37,298 nucleotides of DNA from Bacteroidales bacterium UBA1715 (GCA_002317135.1 DCIX01000030.1:1-37298); one strand, 5' to 3'; positions 13,927-22,764 are shown, counted from the first letter of the stretch. Notes: generated by a model not told the origin, from the sequence alone. Translations and numbers: made by a program.

Positions 13927-16788
13927 CTATAACTCACTAAAATTCAATGAGAATAGCAATTCGGTTGTTGTTATTTGTTCTTGCGGTTTATACGACATGC
14001 GCACCCCTAAGTTCACAGGAACAACAATGTTAAAAAAATGCGAGTCTGTCAATATTTCAGCACCATAAGAACTATAATTAGTTTGTTTTGACGATAAATC
14101 AGTTTGTGCCCAATCAACAAACAAATTACAACGAATCCGTTTCAAATACATAAAATTTCCCCACTCCCAATCTGGATAACATACCGGAAACGAATAATTC
14201 GCCTTCAAAGAAATCATATCTTTCTTCATTGGAATACCTTCCAAATAGCCGCGCGGAATAGAAATTTGACGCGAGAAGTTTCCACTTCCCATAGATGCAT
14301 TCCATTCATAACCACCATATAGACGGAAACTATGACTATTCAAGAAACCAGGGAAATATAAGTCGGCTTCCGCAAACGCATAATCAGAAAACTCTTCTGT
14401 CGCTTCAAAAGGAACTGTTTCATAACCAACACTTATTTTTTGTCCCCATCGTGCATACAAATCTCGCACCGACTGCTTGCGCATATTGCTCACTGTCAAC
14501 ATATAAGCAACATAATTTGCAGACATTAGCCGTTTAAAATTATCATAATAATGATAAGGAGCAACAGACTGTTTTTCATATTCCTGCATTCCAATCTGAA
14601 TTTGCGGCACCACATATCTATAATATGATTTTGATGAAAGATTTAACGGAATATACATTCTTCCCGAAAAATCAAACAACGAATACTTTGCTGTAATAGT
14701 ATCTTTGTACGAGTCATCTACAGACACAAAATCCTGATTTCCAAGTTCATAATCTAATTCAAACACTGGAAACAATCCTTTATATTCCAAATGCGCAAAT
14801 GCTTTCTTATAACCATCAACTTTCGACCATTTATAGCCAACCGATGAAACAGTTGTTCCTAAATGATTTTGCGACAAAATCTGAATACCATTCCCTTGTT
14901 CTTCAATTTCGGAACCATTGTAATTCATATACCACGGCATCCAACTATGAATGTTTATTGCGTGCAACAACTTGGAATAACGCTTTGTCGGGAATTCAAC
15001 ACTATCCTTTTTTGTAAAATCAACTGGCCCCCCCGCTTGATTTGTCATCATTGTTGCCAAATTATAATTCTCTTTTTTCACAACCGACAACGAATGCCAA
15101 AATTTTGGATTTAAATGCACCGTAGCCAATTCATATCCATTCGCTGTATAATTAGAATAAACCAATGTACTATCTGTCACAGAAGGGAATTTACAGCCAA
15201 AGTCACCAACCGTAATTCGTGACGTCTGCTTCGACTCCTGATTATAAGCATAAATATTATCCACACCAGAATACGAAGAGGTATATAACACATACTCTTT
15301 CCAATACAATGGCGAATTATAATCCTCCGTAGAATAAGGTAAAATCTCCGAAAAAGTTCCTTCCTGAACATTATATTCCATCAAACGCTTACCGGCAGAA
15401 TTCAAACCAACATATATAATCTTCGAGCCGTTTTCATTCCACGATGGTTGTAAAATCACATCATTATCAGGCGACGCTATTCGCTTTATACACTCCTTAC
15501 TGCGTTTGTCATAAATAATTAAATAAGAAAGACTTGCGTTATCAATTTCGACAGCGACAATCCGTTCATTTGAAGGGGATATTGCTGGCGAAAAAGTATG
15601 TTTTTTCGTACGAATCGCGCTGACCTTACTTCGAGCAATATCATATACATAAATCGTTGATGACTGCTTCATTTCCCAACGAACATCATACTTTGTTTCT
15701 TCCCAAACTATACTTTTCCCGTTCGAATGCAATCGTCCATCCGTAGGTTTAAAGCCAATATTGCGCACAACTGTTTCTTTGCCATTTTCAAAACGAATTA
15801 GTTGTGGTATGGTATTCAAACCTTTTCTTTCATAGAAAAAAACACTATCACTTAAACTACCATGCAGAAAACTAGTATAAACTCCTTCCGCTTTCCGTAT
15901 TGTATCATACGTGGTTTGATATTCCCTATCGTGTTTTAATTTCCATTCATTTGCTTGTTCCTCAAACACCGAAGCATACAAATCTCTTTTTGAAAGATTC
16001 GTTTTCTGTAATGCCGCATCATTCAACGGACGCAAGCGCAATGGATATCTTGCGGCATTATTTATAATTTGAGATTCAAAACCAAGTCCATAGTTCTTTC
16101 GAATATTTGACAAAAGAATATACCCCATGGAATAATAATTAGGCACATAATCTTTATACGAGCCAAAATATGCCTTGCTATAGGAATACATTCCTTTTTC
16201 ATACAATTGTGCACGATACGGAGCAAAGAAATCAGCTTGTCTTCCTCTACCACTCGAACTCAAAGCTGTTTCAGTACAAACAGCATCTCCTTCCAACAAC
16301 CATCGTGGCAAATATATTCCCGATAAAAATCCAACAGCCTCTTCACCTAACAAAAACGATAAAATATGAGTTAAACCTTGATTCATTTTATCCATCTGCA
16401 CAACATGACGAAATTCGTGTATCGCCAAATTTTCAAACCATTCCTGGGAATGCTGATTTTGAGCCGGTATTGTATAAATATCCATCTGCTTTGGACACCA
16501 AATCACACTACCATTACTAACATTTGATTGATTATGCAAAATCACAGAAATTCGCTTAGGAGTATGCTGTAAACCTTGCGAGCAAAGATCATACACATAG
16601 GTTAACTTTCTTGCGAATTCCTGAGCAAGAGAATCCGTACCTTTCGGATATATGACCTGGAACTGTTCTGTTTTAATCTGCTTCCATTGCACACGCGTAG
16701 GTTCCGTTCCTAACGAATAGTATTGTGCATGGACAAACAAATGAAATAAAAATATGGTGACAATAGATAAAACTACTCGCTTATACAT
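13927..16788 (-). CDS. Secreted gluzincin-like metallopeptidase / beta-propeller / barrel protein
   Basis: This encodes 953 residues. ATG at 16788 is chosen because MYKRVVLSIVTIFLFHLFVHAQ is a clear signal peptide; the upstream in-frame start at 16911 would add 41 residues across a terminator hairpin. The mature N-terminus (about 25-260) resembles the MA-clan peptidase region: HEFRH at 124-128 and a candidate third zinc ligand Glu166 in WLLEGD. TolB/PD40-like propeller blades follow (AISPSNERIVAVEID, PSWNENGSKIIYVG). From about 640 the Tyr/Gly-rich alternating pattern suggests an outer-membrane barrel. Similar large proteins occur in Bacteroidota and are poorly characterised. Zinc binding and the barrel are inferred. 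Confidence 0.75.
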   Translation of the reverse strand: MYKRVVLSIVTIFLFHLFVHAQYYSLGTEPTRVQWKQIKTEQFQVIYPKGTDSLAQEFARKLTYVYDLCSQGLQHTPKRISVILHNQSNVSNGSVIWCPKQMDIYTIPAQNQHSQEWFENLAIHEFRHVVQMDKMNQGLTHILSFLLGEEAVGFLSGIYLPRWLLEGDAVCTETALSSSGRGRQADFFAPYRAQLYEKGMYSYSKAYFGSYKDYVPNYYSMGYILLSNIRKNYGLGFESQIINNAARYPLRLRPLNDAALQKTNLSKRDLYASVFEEQANEWKLKHDREYQTTYDTIRKAEGVYTSFLHGSLSDSVFFYERKGLNTIPQLIRFENGKETVVRNIGFKPTDGRLHSNGKSIVWEETKYDVRWEMKQSSTIYVYDIARSKVSAIRTKKHTFSPAISPSNERIVAVEIDNASLSYLIIYDKRSKECIKRIASPDNDVILQPSWNENGSKIIYVGLNSAGKRLMEYNVQEGTFSEILPYSTEDYNSPLYWKEYVLYTSSYSGVDNIYAYNQESKQTSRITVGDFGCKFPSVTDSTLVYSNYTANGYELATVHLNPKFWHSLSVVKKENYNLATMMTNQAGGPVDFTKKDSVEFPTKRYSKLLHAINIHSWMPWYMNYNGSEIEEQGNGIQILSQNHLGTTVSSVGYKWSKVDGYKKAFAHLEYKGLFPVFELDYELGNQDFVSVDDSYKDTITAKYSLFDFSGRMYIPLNLSSKSYYRYVVPQIQIGMQEYEKQSVAPYHYYDNFKRLMSANYVAYMLTVSNMRKQSVRDLYARWGQKISVGYETVPFEATEEFSDYAFAEADLYFPGFLNSHSFRLYGGYEWNASMGSGNFSRQISIPRGYLEGIPMKKDMISLKANYSFPVCYPDWEWGNFMYLKRIRCNLFVDWAQTDLSSKQTNYSSYGAEILTDSHFFNIVVPVNLGVRMSYKPQEQITTTELLFSLNFSEL

Positions 16789-16810
16789 TGCAATGAATTT
16801 TGGTAAAAAT

Positions 16811-16844
16811 AAAAAAAAAGGAGAAACACTAATGTGATTCTCCT
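16811..16844 (-). terminator. Intrinsic terminator in the 5' leader of the metallopeptidase gene
   Basis: On the minus strand AGGAGAA and TTCTCCT (16838-16844 and 16819-16825) form a stem that continues with CAC/GTG after one mismatch around loop ATTA. A run of nine T follows. It lies only about 22 bases before the ATG at 16788. A near-consensus -7 box (TATTTTTA, 16803-16810) lies between it and the ATG, which suggests that the gene starts its own transcript after this terminator. Confidence 0.75.
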
Positions 16845-16910
16845 CGTAATTGAAGCAATGTACCTTTGTAGAAACAGCATGAATCGCATTTCTGCTGTTC
16901 ATATAAAACA

Positions 16911-16944
16911 AAAACGGAGATCTACTTTCGTAAATCTCCGTTTT
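16911..16944 (-). terminator. Terminator of the ribosomal superoperon (after rplQ)
   Basis: AAAACGGAGAT (16911-16921) pairs with ATCTCCGTTTT (16934-16944), with an inner TAC/GTA extension around TTTC. It begins about 20 bases past the rplQ stop and has A/T tracts on both sides, so it can also act on the plus strand. Confidence 0.85.
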
Positions 16945-16965
16945 CTATTGTAATAAATTATATTA

Positions 16966-17454
16966 CTATTCTGCAGCTGGAGTTTCAGTTGCTTCTACAA
17001 CTTGTGCTTCAGCAACATCTTTCTTAGCTTTTTTACCACTACTTCTACGAGAAGCTTTCTTAGTTGCTGCAGGTTTTGCATTTTTAGTGTATACATCGTT
17101 GAAGTCAACTAATTCAATGTAGCACATTTCAGCAGCATCACCAAGACGGTTACCTAATTTAATGATTCTCGTATATCCACCTGGACGGTCAGCAACTTTT
17201 GCAGATACTTCACGGAACAATTCTGTAACCGCGAATTTATTTTGCAAATATTTGAAAACCATACGACGTGAGTGAGTAGTATCGTCTTTTGAACGAGTAA
17301 TGATAGGATCAACATATTGTTGTAGAGCTTTTGCTTTAGCAACAGTAGTTTTGATTCTTTTATGCATGATTAACGAAGTTGCCATGTTTGACAACAAAGC
17401 CAATCTGTGTTCGTGAGTTCTACCTAAGTGGTTTACTTTTCTTCCGTGTCTCAT
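16966..17454 (-). CDS. rplQ: 50S ribosomal protein L17
   Basis: This encodes 162 residues. The conserved core is MRHGRKVNHLGRTHEHRLAL, IKTTVAKAKALQQYVDPIIT and PGGYTRIIKLGNRLGDAAEM. L17 sits on the 50S surface near the exit tunnel. A Lys/Ala-rich tail (about 125-162: KKASRRSSGKKAKK, then an acidic end) makes it longer than the E. coli protein (127 residues); such tails are common in Bacteroidota. It is the last gene of the operon, 6 bases after rpoA and just before the operon terminator. Confidence 0.97.
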   Translation of the reverse strand: MRHGRKVNHLGRTHEHRLALLSNMATSLIMHKRIKTTVAKAKALQQYVDPIITRSKDDTTHSRRMVFKYLQNKFAVTELFREVSAKVADRPGGYTRIIKLGNRLGDAAEMCYIELVDFNDVYTKNAKPAATKKASRRSSGKKAKKDVAEAQVVEATETPAAE

Positions 17455-17460
17455 CTCTTT

Positions 17461-18459
17461 CTATTCTTTATCCAATTTATACTTTGTAATATCCATACCG
17501 AAGTTCAAGTTGTAGTTTTCTAACAACTCATCAAGTTCAGTAAGTGACTTTTTACCGAAATTTCTAAACTTAAGCAAATCAGCCTTATTGAATTGAACTA
17601 ATTCACCCAAAGTTTCAACATCTGCTGCTTTCAAACAATTCAAAGCTCTTACAGACAAATCCAAGTCAACCAAACGAGATTTCAACAACTGACGCATGTG
17701 AAGGATTTCTTCATCAAATTCTTCGTTACCGAATTTATCATCAGTATCAATTGTAATCTTTTCGTCAGAGAACAACATGAAGTGTTGAATAAGAATTCTT
17801 GCAGCTTCTTTCAACGCATCTTTTGGATGAATAGAGCCATCAGTTTTGATTTCAAGAACTAATTTCTCATAGTCAGTTTTTTGTTCTACACGATAGTTTT
17901 CTGTGAAATATTTCACATTTACTATTGGAGTATAGATTGAATCTACTTGAATAATTCCGAATTCACCATCAACTGGTTTGTTTTCTTCAGCAGAAACATA
18001 TCCACGACCTTTGCCAATCCAAAAATCAATCGTTAACTTGATTGAAGGATCCATGTTACAAAGAACCAATTCAGGATTAAGAATCTCGAAGTTTGTTGTC
18101 ATAAACGCTTTCAAGTCACCTGCAGTTAAGCTAGATTTACCAGCAACTGTTACTGTGAAATGTTCGTTTTGAATTGCATCTGGAGAAATCTTTTTAAAGC
18201 GAATTTTCTTTATATTTAAGATAATCTCAGTTACATCTTCTACAACACCTTTAATTGTTGTAAATTCATGATCAACGCCTTCGATCTTGATATTAGTTAC
18301 TGCGTAACCCTCCAAAGCAGAAAGCAATACTCTGCGTATAGCGTTTCCAACTGTGATTCCATAACCTGGTTCAAGAGGACGGAATTCAAACACGCCGAAA
18401 CGATCATCCGATTCAAGCATTATAACTTTATCGGGTTTTTGAAATGCTAAAATTGCCAT
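17461..18459 (-). CDS. rpoA: RNA polymerase alpha subunit
   Basis: This encodes 332 residues. The N-terminal assembly domain (1-230) has the signature GYGITVGNAIRRVLLSALEG. The C-terminal domain (about 255-325: DLDLSVRALNCLKAADVETL, then KFRNFGKKSLTELDELL) is the DNA- and activator-binding alphaCTD. Alpha dimers nucleate RNA polymerase assembly. It lies 18 bases after rpsD and 6 bases before rplQ, the usual alpha-operon order rpsM-rpsK-rpsD-rpoA-rplQ. Confidence 0.98.
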   Translation of the reverse strand: MAILAFQKPDKVIMLESDDRFGVFEFRPLEPGYGITVGNAIRRVLLSALEGYAVTNIKIEGVDHEFTTIKGVVEDVTEIILNIKKIRFKKISPDAIQNEHFTVTVAGKSSLTAGDLKAFMTTNFEILNPELVLCNMDPSIKLTIDFWIGKGRGYVSAEENKPVDGEFGIIQVDSIYTPIVNVKYFTENYRVEQKTDYEKLVLEIKTDGSIHPKDALKEAARILIQHFMLFSDEKITIDTDDKFGNEEFDEEILHMRQLLKSRLVDLDLSVRALNCLKAADVETLGELVQFNKADLLKFRNFGKKSLTELDELLENYNLNFGMDITKYKLDKE

Positions 18460-18477
18460 AGATTAAGTGCCTCTATT

Positions 18478-19089
18478 TTATTGTTTAGAATAAAGTTCTA
18501 CGATTAATTGTTCTTTAATGTTTTCTGGAACATCTTGACGATCAGGAACATTCAAGAATTTACCTTGCATTTCTGATTTGTCGAATTCCAACCAAGCAAA
18601 TTTGCTTACTGAATTTGTACTTAAAGAACTCGTAATAACTTCCAAAGATTTTGATTTTGGACGAACTGCGATAACCATTCCTGGTTTAACTGAGAAAGAA
18701 GGAATGTTTACAACTTGTCCGTTAACCATAATATGACCATGGTTAACCAATTGACGTGCAGAACGACGTGAAGGAGCAATACCCATACGGTATACTACAT
18801 TGTCTAATCTTTGTTCCAATAATTGAATCAAGTTTTCACCAGTGATACCTGGTTTAGTTTCTGCTAAAGCAAATAGGTTTTCGAATTGACGTTCTAAAAC
18901 ACCATATGTGTATTTTGCTTTTTGCTTTTCTTGCAACTGAACACCATATTCAGTCTTTTTACCTCTTCTTTTTGAAGGGCCATGTTGACCTGGTGCATAG
19001 TTTTTCTTTTGTAAAGCACTATCTGGTCCGTAAATTGGTTCACCAAATCTACGTGCAACTTTCGATGTTGATCCTGTATATCTTGCCAT
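18478..19089 (-). CDS. rpsD: 30S ribosomal protein S4
   Basis: This encodes 203 residues. Family features are ARYTGSTSKVARRFGEPIYG, the YGVQLQEKQKAKYTYGVLER region, and the S4 RNA-binding domain LDNVVYRMGIAPSRRSARQL followed by NHGHIMVNGQVVNIPS. S4 binds 16S rRNA early in 30S assembly and in many bacteria represses its own operon; no leader for that was identified here. No N-terminal Cys zinc motif is present, so this is the zinc-free form. It lies 23 bases after rpsK. Confidence 0.98.
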   Translation of the reverse strand: MARYTGSTSKVARRFGEPIYGPDSALQKKNYAPGQHGPSKRRGKKTEYGVQLQEKQKAKYTYGVLERQFENLFALAETKPGITGENLIQLLEQRLDNVVYRMGIAPSRRSARQLVNHGHIMVNGQVVNIPSFSVKPGMVIAVRPKSKSLEVITSSLSTNSVSKFAWLEFDKSEMQGKFLNVPDRQDVPENIKEQLIVELYSKQ

Positions 19090-19112
19090 CTAATTAATCT
19101 TTAATAATTTTA

Positions 19113-19499
19113 CTATACTCTTCTTCTTTTAGGAGGTCTACAACCATTGTGAGGTAGTGGAGTAACATCAACGATTTCAGTTACTTCAATTCCCGCATTG
19201 TGAATTGTGCGAATTGCAGATTCTCTACCAGCTCCAGGACCTTTTACAAAAACTTTCACTCTGCGCAATCCTAAATCGAATGCTTCTTTCGCACAATCTT
19301 GCGCTGCAACTTGAGCAGCATAAGGAGTGTTTTTCTTTGATCCACGGAATCCTTTACGACCAGACGATGACCAAGATATTACTTGACCTTCTCCATTAGT
19401 GATCGTAACAATAATGTTGTTGAAAGAAGCATGAATGTGTGCTTGACCAGCTGCTTCTACTTTTACAACTTTTTTTACAGACTTTGTCTTTTTAGCCAT
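19113..19499 (-). CDS. rpsK: 30S ribosomal protein S11
   Basis: This encodes 128 residues. Conserved stretches are AHIHASFNNIIVTITNGEG, GRKGFRGSKKNTPYAAQVAA, VKGPGAGRESAIRTIHNAGI and the C-terminal DVTPLPHNGCRPPKRRRV. S11 lines the 30S platform near the mRNA exit and E site. It lies between rpsM (13 bases upstream) and rpsD. The length is normal for the family, with a slightly Lys-rich N-terminus. Confidence 0.98.
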   Translation of the reverse strand: MAKKTKSVKKVVKVEAAGQAHIHASFNNIIVTITNGEGQVISWSSSGRKGFRGSKKNTPYAAQVAAQDCAKEAFDLGLRRVKVFVKGPGAGRESAIRTIHNAGIEVTEIVDVTPLPHNGCRPPKRRRV

Positions 19500-19512
19500 A
19501 CCGTATCAATTA

Positions 19513-19890
19513 TTATTTAGTTGCTTTTTTCTTATTTGCAACAGTTTTTTTCTTACCTTTTCTTGTTCTTGCGTTGTTCTTTGTAGATTGTCCACGAACT
19601 GGAAGACCCAAACGGTGACGGATTCCTCTGTAACAACCAATATCCATCAAACGTTTAATGTTCATTTGGATTTCTGAACGCAATTCACCTTCAACTTTCA
19701 ATTCGTCAGTAATGATAGTACGAATTGCTGTTTCTTGCTCATCTGTCCAATCTTGAACTTTAATACCTCTGTCGATGCCTGCTTTATCCAAAATATTAGC
19801 AGCAGTCGTTCTTCCGATACCGTAGATATACGTTAACGCAATCTCACCTCTCTTATTCTTTGGTAAATCTATACCTGCTATTCTTGCCAT
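19513..19890 (-). CDS. rpsM: 30S ribosomal protein S13
   Basis: This encodes 125 residues. Recognised by ARIAGIDLPKNKRGEIALTY, IYGIGRTTAANIL (helix-two-turn-helix), and the C-terminal GCYRGIRHRLGLPVRGQSTK, NARTRKGKKKTV. S13 sits in the 30S head and contacts the P-site tRNA and 50S bridges. It begins the alpha-operon part of the cluster. The 35-base gap after rpmJ is the largest within the superoperon, but I see no clear promoter in it. Confidence 0.98.
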   Translation of the reverse strand: MARIAGIDLPKNKRGEIALTYIYGIGRTTAANILDKAGIDRGIKVQDWTDEQETAIRTIITDELKVEGELRSEIQMNIKRLMDIGCYRGIRHRLGLPVRGQSTKNNARTRKGKKKTVANKKKATK

Positions 19891-19925
19891 ATTGACCTCT
19901 TAAAATTTTTTGCAAAATTATTAAA

Positions 19926-20042
19926 TTATCCTTGACGTTGTTTCATTTTAGGATTTTTTTTGTTAATCACGTAAACTCTTCCTTTACGACGAACGATTTT
20001 ACAATCTTCGTTTCTCTTCTTTACAGATGCTCTAACTTTCAT
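19926..20042 (-). CDS. rpmJ: 50S ribosomal protein L36 (zinc-free form)
   Basis: This 38-residue protein begins MKVRASVKKRNEDCKIVRRK and ends KKNPKMKQRQG, the L36 pattern. Only one of the usual zinc-binding residues (CxxC...C...H) remains, so it is the C-minus form that does not bind zinc, as in other Bacteroidota. It lies 12 bases after infA. It is too short for many ORF callers and should not be missed. Confidence 0.95.
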   Translation of the reverse strand: MKVRASVKKRNEDCKIVRRKGRVYVINKKNPKMKQRQG

Positions 20043-20054
20043 TGTTTTATCTAT

Positions 20055-20273
20055 TTACTTATATCGGAATGTTATTCTTCCTTTTGTTAAATCATATAAG
20101 GACATTTCTACTTTTACTTTATCTCCTGGTAAAATTTTAATGTAATGCATTCTCATTTTTCCAGAAATATGGGCTGTAATCACGTGTCCGTTCGATAACT
20201 CAACCCGAAACATTGCATTCGACAATGCTTCAACTATGGTTCCGTCTTGTTCTATTGATTGTTGCTTCGCCAT
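20055..20273 (-). CDS. infA: Translation initiation factor IF-1
   Basis: This 72-residue, single S1/OB-fold protein has IEQDGTIVEALSNAMFRVEL, NGHVITAHISGKMRMHYIKI and LPGDKVKVEMSLYDLTKGRI...FRYK. IF-1 blocks the 30S A site during initiation. It starts one base after the secY stop, so the map gene that often separates them in this phylum is absent here. Length and motifs are normal. Confidence 0.97.
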   Translation of the reverse strand: MAKQQSIEQDGTIVEALSNAMFRVELSNGHVITAHISGKMRMHYIKILPGDKVKVEMSLYDLTKGRITFRYK

Positions 20274-20274
20274 A

Positions 20275-21600
20275 TTAAATCATTGTTGTGCCAACTCCTG
20301 AACGACCTTTAATTCTACCAGTTTTCATCAAACCATCATAATGACGATTCAACAAGTAACTTTCGATTTGTTGCAATGTATCCAAAATAACACCAACAAT
20401 AATCAACAATGTAGTACCGCCATAGAAATAAGAGAATTGGTTACTTACATGTGCGATTGAAGCAAATGCTGGGATAATTGCAACAAAGGCTAGGAATATT
20501 GAACCTGGCAATGTAATTCTAGAAATAACATCATCAATAAAATCTGCTGTTTTCTTTCCTGGTTTCACACCTGGAATGAATCCACCGTTACGTTTCAATT
20601 CTTCTGAGATTTGAACAGGATTCATTGTAATTGCAGTGTAGAAATAAGTGAAAAGAATTATCAATACAGCATAAACAACATTGTACCACAAGTTAGTGTG
20701 ATCAGAAAATGCTGTCAAAAAAGCAGATGGTTCTTCACTTGATGCGAATCCTGCAAATGTAAGAGGAATGAACATCAATGCTTGAGCAAAGATAATCGGC
20801 ATAACACCTGCACCATTTACTTTTATTGGCAAATACTGACGTACACCACCATATTGTTTATTTCCAACAACTCTTTTTGCATACAGTACAGGTATTTTAC
20901 GTGTACCTTGAACTAATAGAATTGCCAATGTAATAATCACTAACAACATTACTATTTCAATCAAGAATACAATCAAACCACCAGCACCTTCAATACGAGT
21001 ACCAAATTCTTGGAACAAAGCCGAAGGGAAACGAGCGATAATACCTATCATGATGATTAATGAGATACCATTACCGACACCCTTATCAGTAATTTTTTCT
21101 CCTAACCACATCACAAACATAGTTCCAGCTACCATAATGATAATTGAAGACAACCAAAACATTCCTGAAAATTCAGTTCCAATTTGGTATTCTAAGTTCT
21201 TCAAATATGCAGGAGCTTGAGCCGCAGTGATAAAGATTGTCAAGAAACGTGTAATTTGCGTAATTTTCTTTCTTCCGCTTTCTCCTTCATGTTGTAATTT
21301 CTGGAAATAAGGAATTGCCATTCCCAACAATTGAATAACAATTGAAGAAGAAATGTAAGGCATAATACCCAAAGCAAATACAGAAGCATTCGCAAATGCA
21401 CCTCCCGAGAACATATTAATCAAACCAAGAAGACCTTCCGAAGAATTTTTTGCCAAAGTATCCAAACTAGATGGATCAACTCCAGGCAAAACAACGAAAG
21501 AACCTAATCGATAGATTAATATCAAACCGAGAGTAAATAAGATTCGGGAACGTAGTTCCTGAATCTTAAAAATATTCTTTATGGTTTCGATAAACTTCAT
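20275..21600 (-). CDS. secY: Protein translocase subunit SecY
   Basis: This 441-residue membrane protein has ten hydrophobic segments. Typical motifs are RILFTLGLILIYRLGSFVVLPG (TM1 region), the plug region FSGGAFANASVFALGIMPYI and SSSIVIQLLGM. Cytoplasmic loops include EGESGRKKITQITR, the NPVQISEELKRNGGFIPG region and a C-terminal RHYDGLMKTGRIKGR. SecY forms the channel of the SecYEG translocon. It lies 9 bases after rplO and one base before infA. The length is typical. Confidence 0.98.
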   Translation of the reverse strand: MKFIETIKNIFKIQELRSRILFTLGLILIYRLGSFVVLPGVDPSSLDTLAKNSSEGLLGLINMFSGGAFANASVFALGIMPYISSSIVIQLLGMAIPYFQKLQHEGESGRKKITQITRFLTIFITAAQAPAYLKNLEYQIGTEFSGMFWLSSIIIMVAGTMFVMWLGEKITDKGVGNGISLIIMIGIIARFPSALFQEFGTRIEGAGGLIVFLIEIVMLLVIITLAILLVQGTRKIPVLYAKRVVGNKQYGGVRQYLPIKVNGAGVMPIIFAQALMFIPLTFAGFASSEEPSAFLTAFSDHTNLWYNVVYAVLIILFTYFYTAITMNPVQISEELKRNGGFIPGVKPGKKTADFIDDVISRITLPGSIFLAFVAIIPAFASIAHVSNQFSYFYGGTTLLIIVGVILDTLQQIESYLLNRHYDGLMKTGRIKGRSGVGTTMI

Positions 21601-21609
21601 ATCTCAGTT

Positions 21610-22050
21610 TTATTCTTCTACTGTACCACCTGCAGCAACAATAGCTTCTTTTGCTTTTTCAGAAAAAGCGTCAGCTCTCACTGTTACTTTTGCAGACAAT
21701 GTTCCGTTAGCTAAGATTTTAATAAGATCATTCTTTGATGCAAGACCGTTTTCTACAAACACATCTTGATTAAATTCTGAAATACCTTTTTTATCAACCA
21801 ATGTTTGAATTTCTTTCAAATTGATAGCTTTAAATTCAACACGGTTAATGCTCTTGAAACCGAATTTAGGAACACGTCTTTGCAATGGCATCTGACCACC
21901 TTCAAAACCGATCTTTCTTGAATAACCACTTCTTGACTTAGCACCTTTACTACCACGAGTACTAGTACCACCAAGACCAGAACCAGCACCACGACCGATT
22001 ATCTTTTTACTTCTTGTACCTTGTACAGGTTTTAATGTCTGTAAATCCAT
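21610..22050 (-). CDS. rplO: 50S ribosomal protein L15
   Basis: This encodes 146 residues. The Gly-rich, basic N-terminal extension (KIIGRGAGSGLGGTSTRGSK, GAKSRSGYSRKIGFEGGQMP) reaches into 23S rRNA. The C-terminal globular part includes VNVEFKAINLKEI-like sequence (here RVEFKAINLKEIQTL) and LSAKVTVRADAFSEKAKEAI. L15 is a late 50S assembly protein. It lies 7 bases after rpmD and 9 before secY. Confidence 0.98.
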   Translation of the reverse strand: MDLQTLKPVQGTRSKKIIGRGAGSGLGGTSTRGSKGAKSRSGYSRKIGFEGGQMPLQRRVPKFGFKSINRVEFKAINLKEIQTLVDKKGISEFNQDVFVENGLASKNDLIKILANGTLSAKVTVRADAFSEKAKEAIVAAGGTVEE

Positions 22051-22057
22051 TGTCGTA

Positions 22058-22237
22058 TTAAATTTCTTCTGTTTTTACTAAGTGACTTACTTTATTCACC
22101 ATTCCCAAAATTTGTGGAGTAGCTTCTTTCTCTACACTTGAACCCATTTTGTTCAAGCCCAAAGACTCAAGAACCATCTTTTGAGCCTTTGTTCTATCTA
22201 TTTTACTTTTAATTAAAGTAACACGAACTTTTGCCAT
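22058..22237 (-). CDS. rpmD: 50S ribosomal protein L30
   Basis: This 59-residue protein begins MAKVRVTLIKSKIDRTKAQK, then MVLESLGLNKMGSSVEKEAT, and ends VNKVSHLVKTEEI. This is the bacterial L30 pattern (short beta strand, TLIKSxI, helix, LGL, MVxKVxHLV). L30 binds 23S and 5S rRNA regions of the 50S. It lies between rpsE and rplO with small gaps, as in the spc operon, and is another short gene that is easy to miss. Confidence 0.96.
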   Translation of the reverse strand: MAKVRVTLIKSKIDRTKAQKMVLESLGLNKMGSSVEKEATPQILGMVNKVSHLVKTEEI

Positions 22238-22248
22238 ATCTATTAGAA

Positions 22249-22764
22249 TTATCCGTTAAATACTTTAGTCAATTCAACACCTCTTTGTTTTGCAACCATT
22301 GCTGCATCAGTCATTTCCATTAATGCTTTGAATGTAGCTTTAACAACATTGTGAGGGTTTGATGAACCTTTTGATTTTGCCAAGACATCTTTAATACCTG
22401 CACTTTCAAGTACGGCACGCATTGCACCACCGGCTTTTACTCCAGTACCAGGAGTTGCTGGTTGTACATATACTTCTGCACCACCAAATTTAGCAACTTG
22501 TGAGTGAGGCAAAGTATTTTTTACAAGTGGCACACGAATTAAGTTCTTCTTTGCGTCTTCAACACCTTTAGCAATAGCAGCTGTTACTTCACCTGCTTTA
22601 CCAAGACCATATCCAACAACACCATTTTCATCTCCAACCACAACAATAGCAGCGAATGTAAATGTTCTACCACCTTTAGTAACTTTAGTCACACGATTGA
22701 TTGCAACTAAACGATCCTTCAATTCTATATCAGAAGTTCTAACTTTTTTTGAATTATCTATCAT
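22249..22764 (-). CDS. rpsE: 30S ribosomal protein S5
   Basis: This encodes 171 residues. An N-terminal double-stranded RNA-binding-like domain (ELKDRLVAINRVTKVTKGGR, TFTFAAIVVVGDENGVVGYG) is followed by GKAGEVTAAIAKGVEDAKKN, PATPGTGVKAGGAMRAVLE and AGIKDVLAKSKGSSNPHNVV. S5 influences translational accuracy and mRNA unwinding. It lies 3 bases after rplR. No unusual residues were noticed in the loop associated with spectinomycin resistance, but I did not map it residue by residue. Confidence 0.98.
   Translation of the reverse strand: MIDNSKKVRTSDIELKDRLVAINRVTKVTKGGRTFTFAAIVVVGDENGVVGYGLGKAGEVTAAIAKGVEDAKKNLIRVPLVKNTLPHSQVAKFGGAEVYVQPATPGTGVKAGGAMRAVLESAGIKDVLAKSKGSSNPHNVVKATFKALMEMTDAAMVAKQRGVELTKVFNG

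Noticed and set aside
16789..16911. N-terminal 41-residue extension of the metallopeptidase protein.
   Set aside because: It would translate through a terminator hairpin and precede an obvious signal peptide at 16788.
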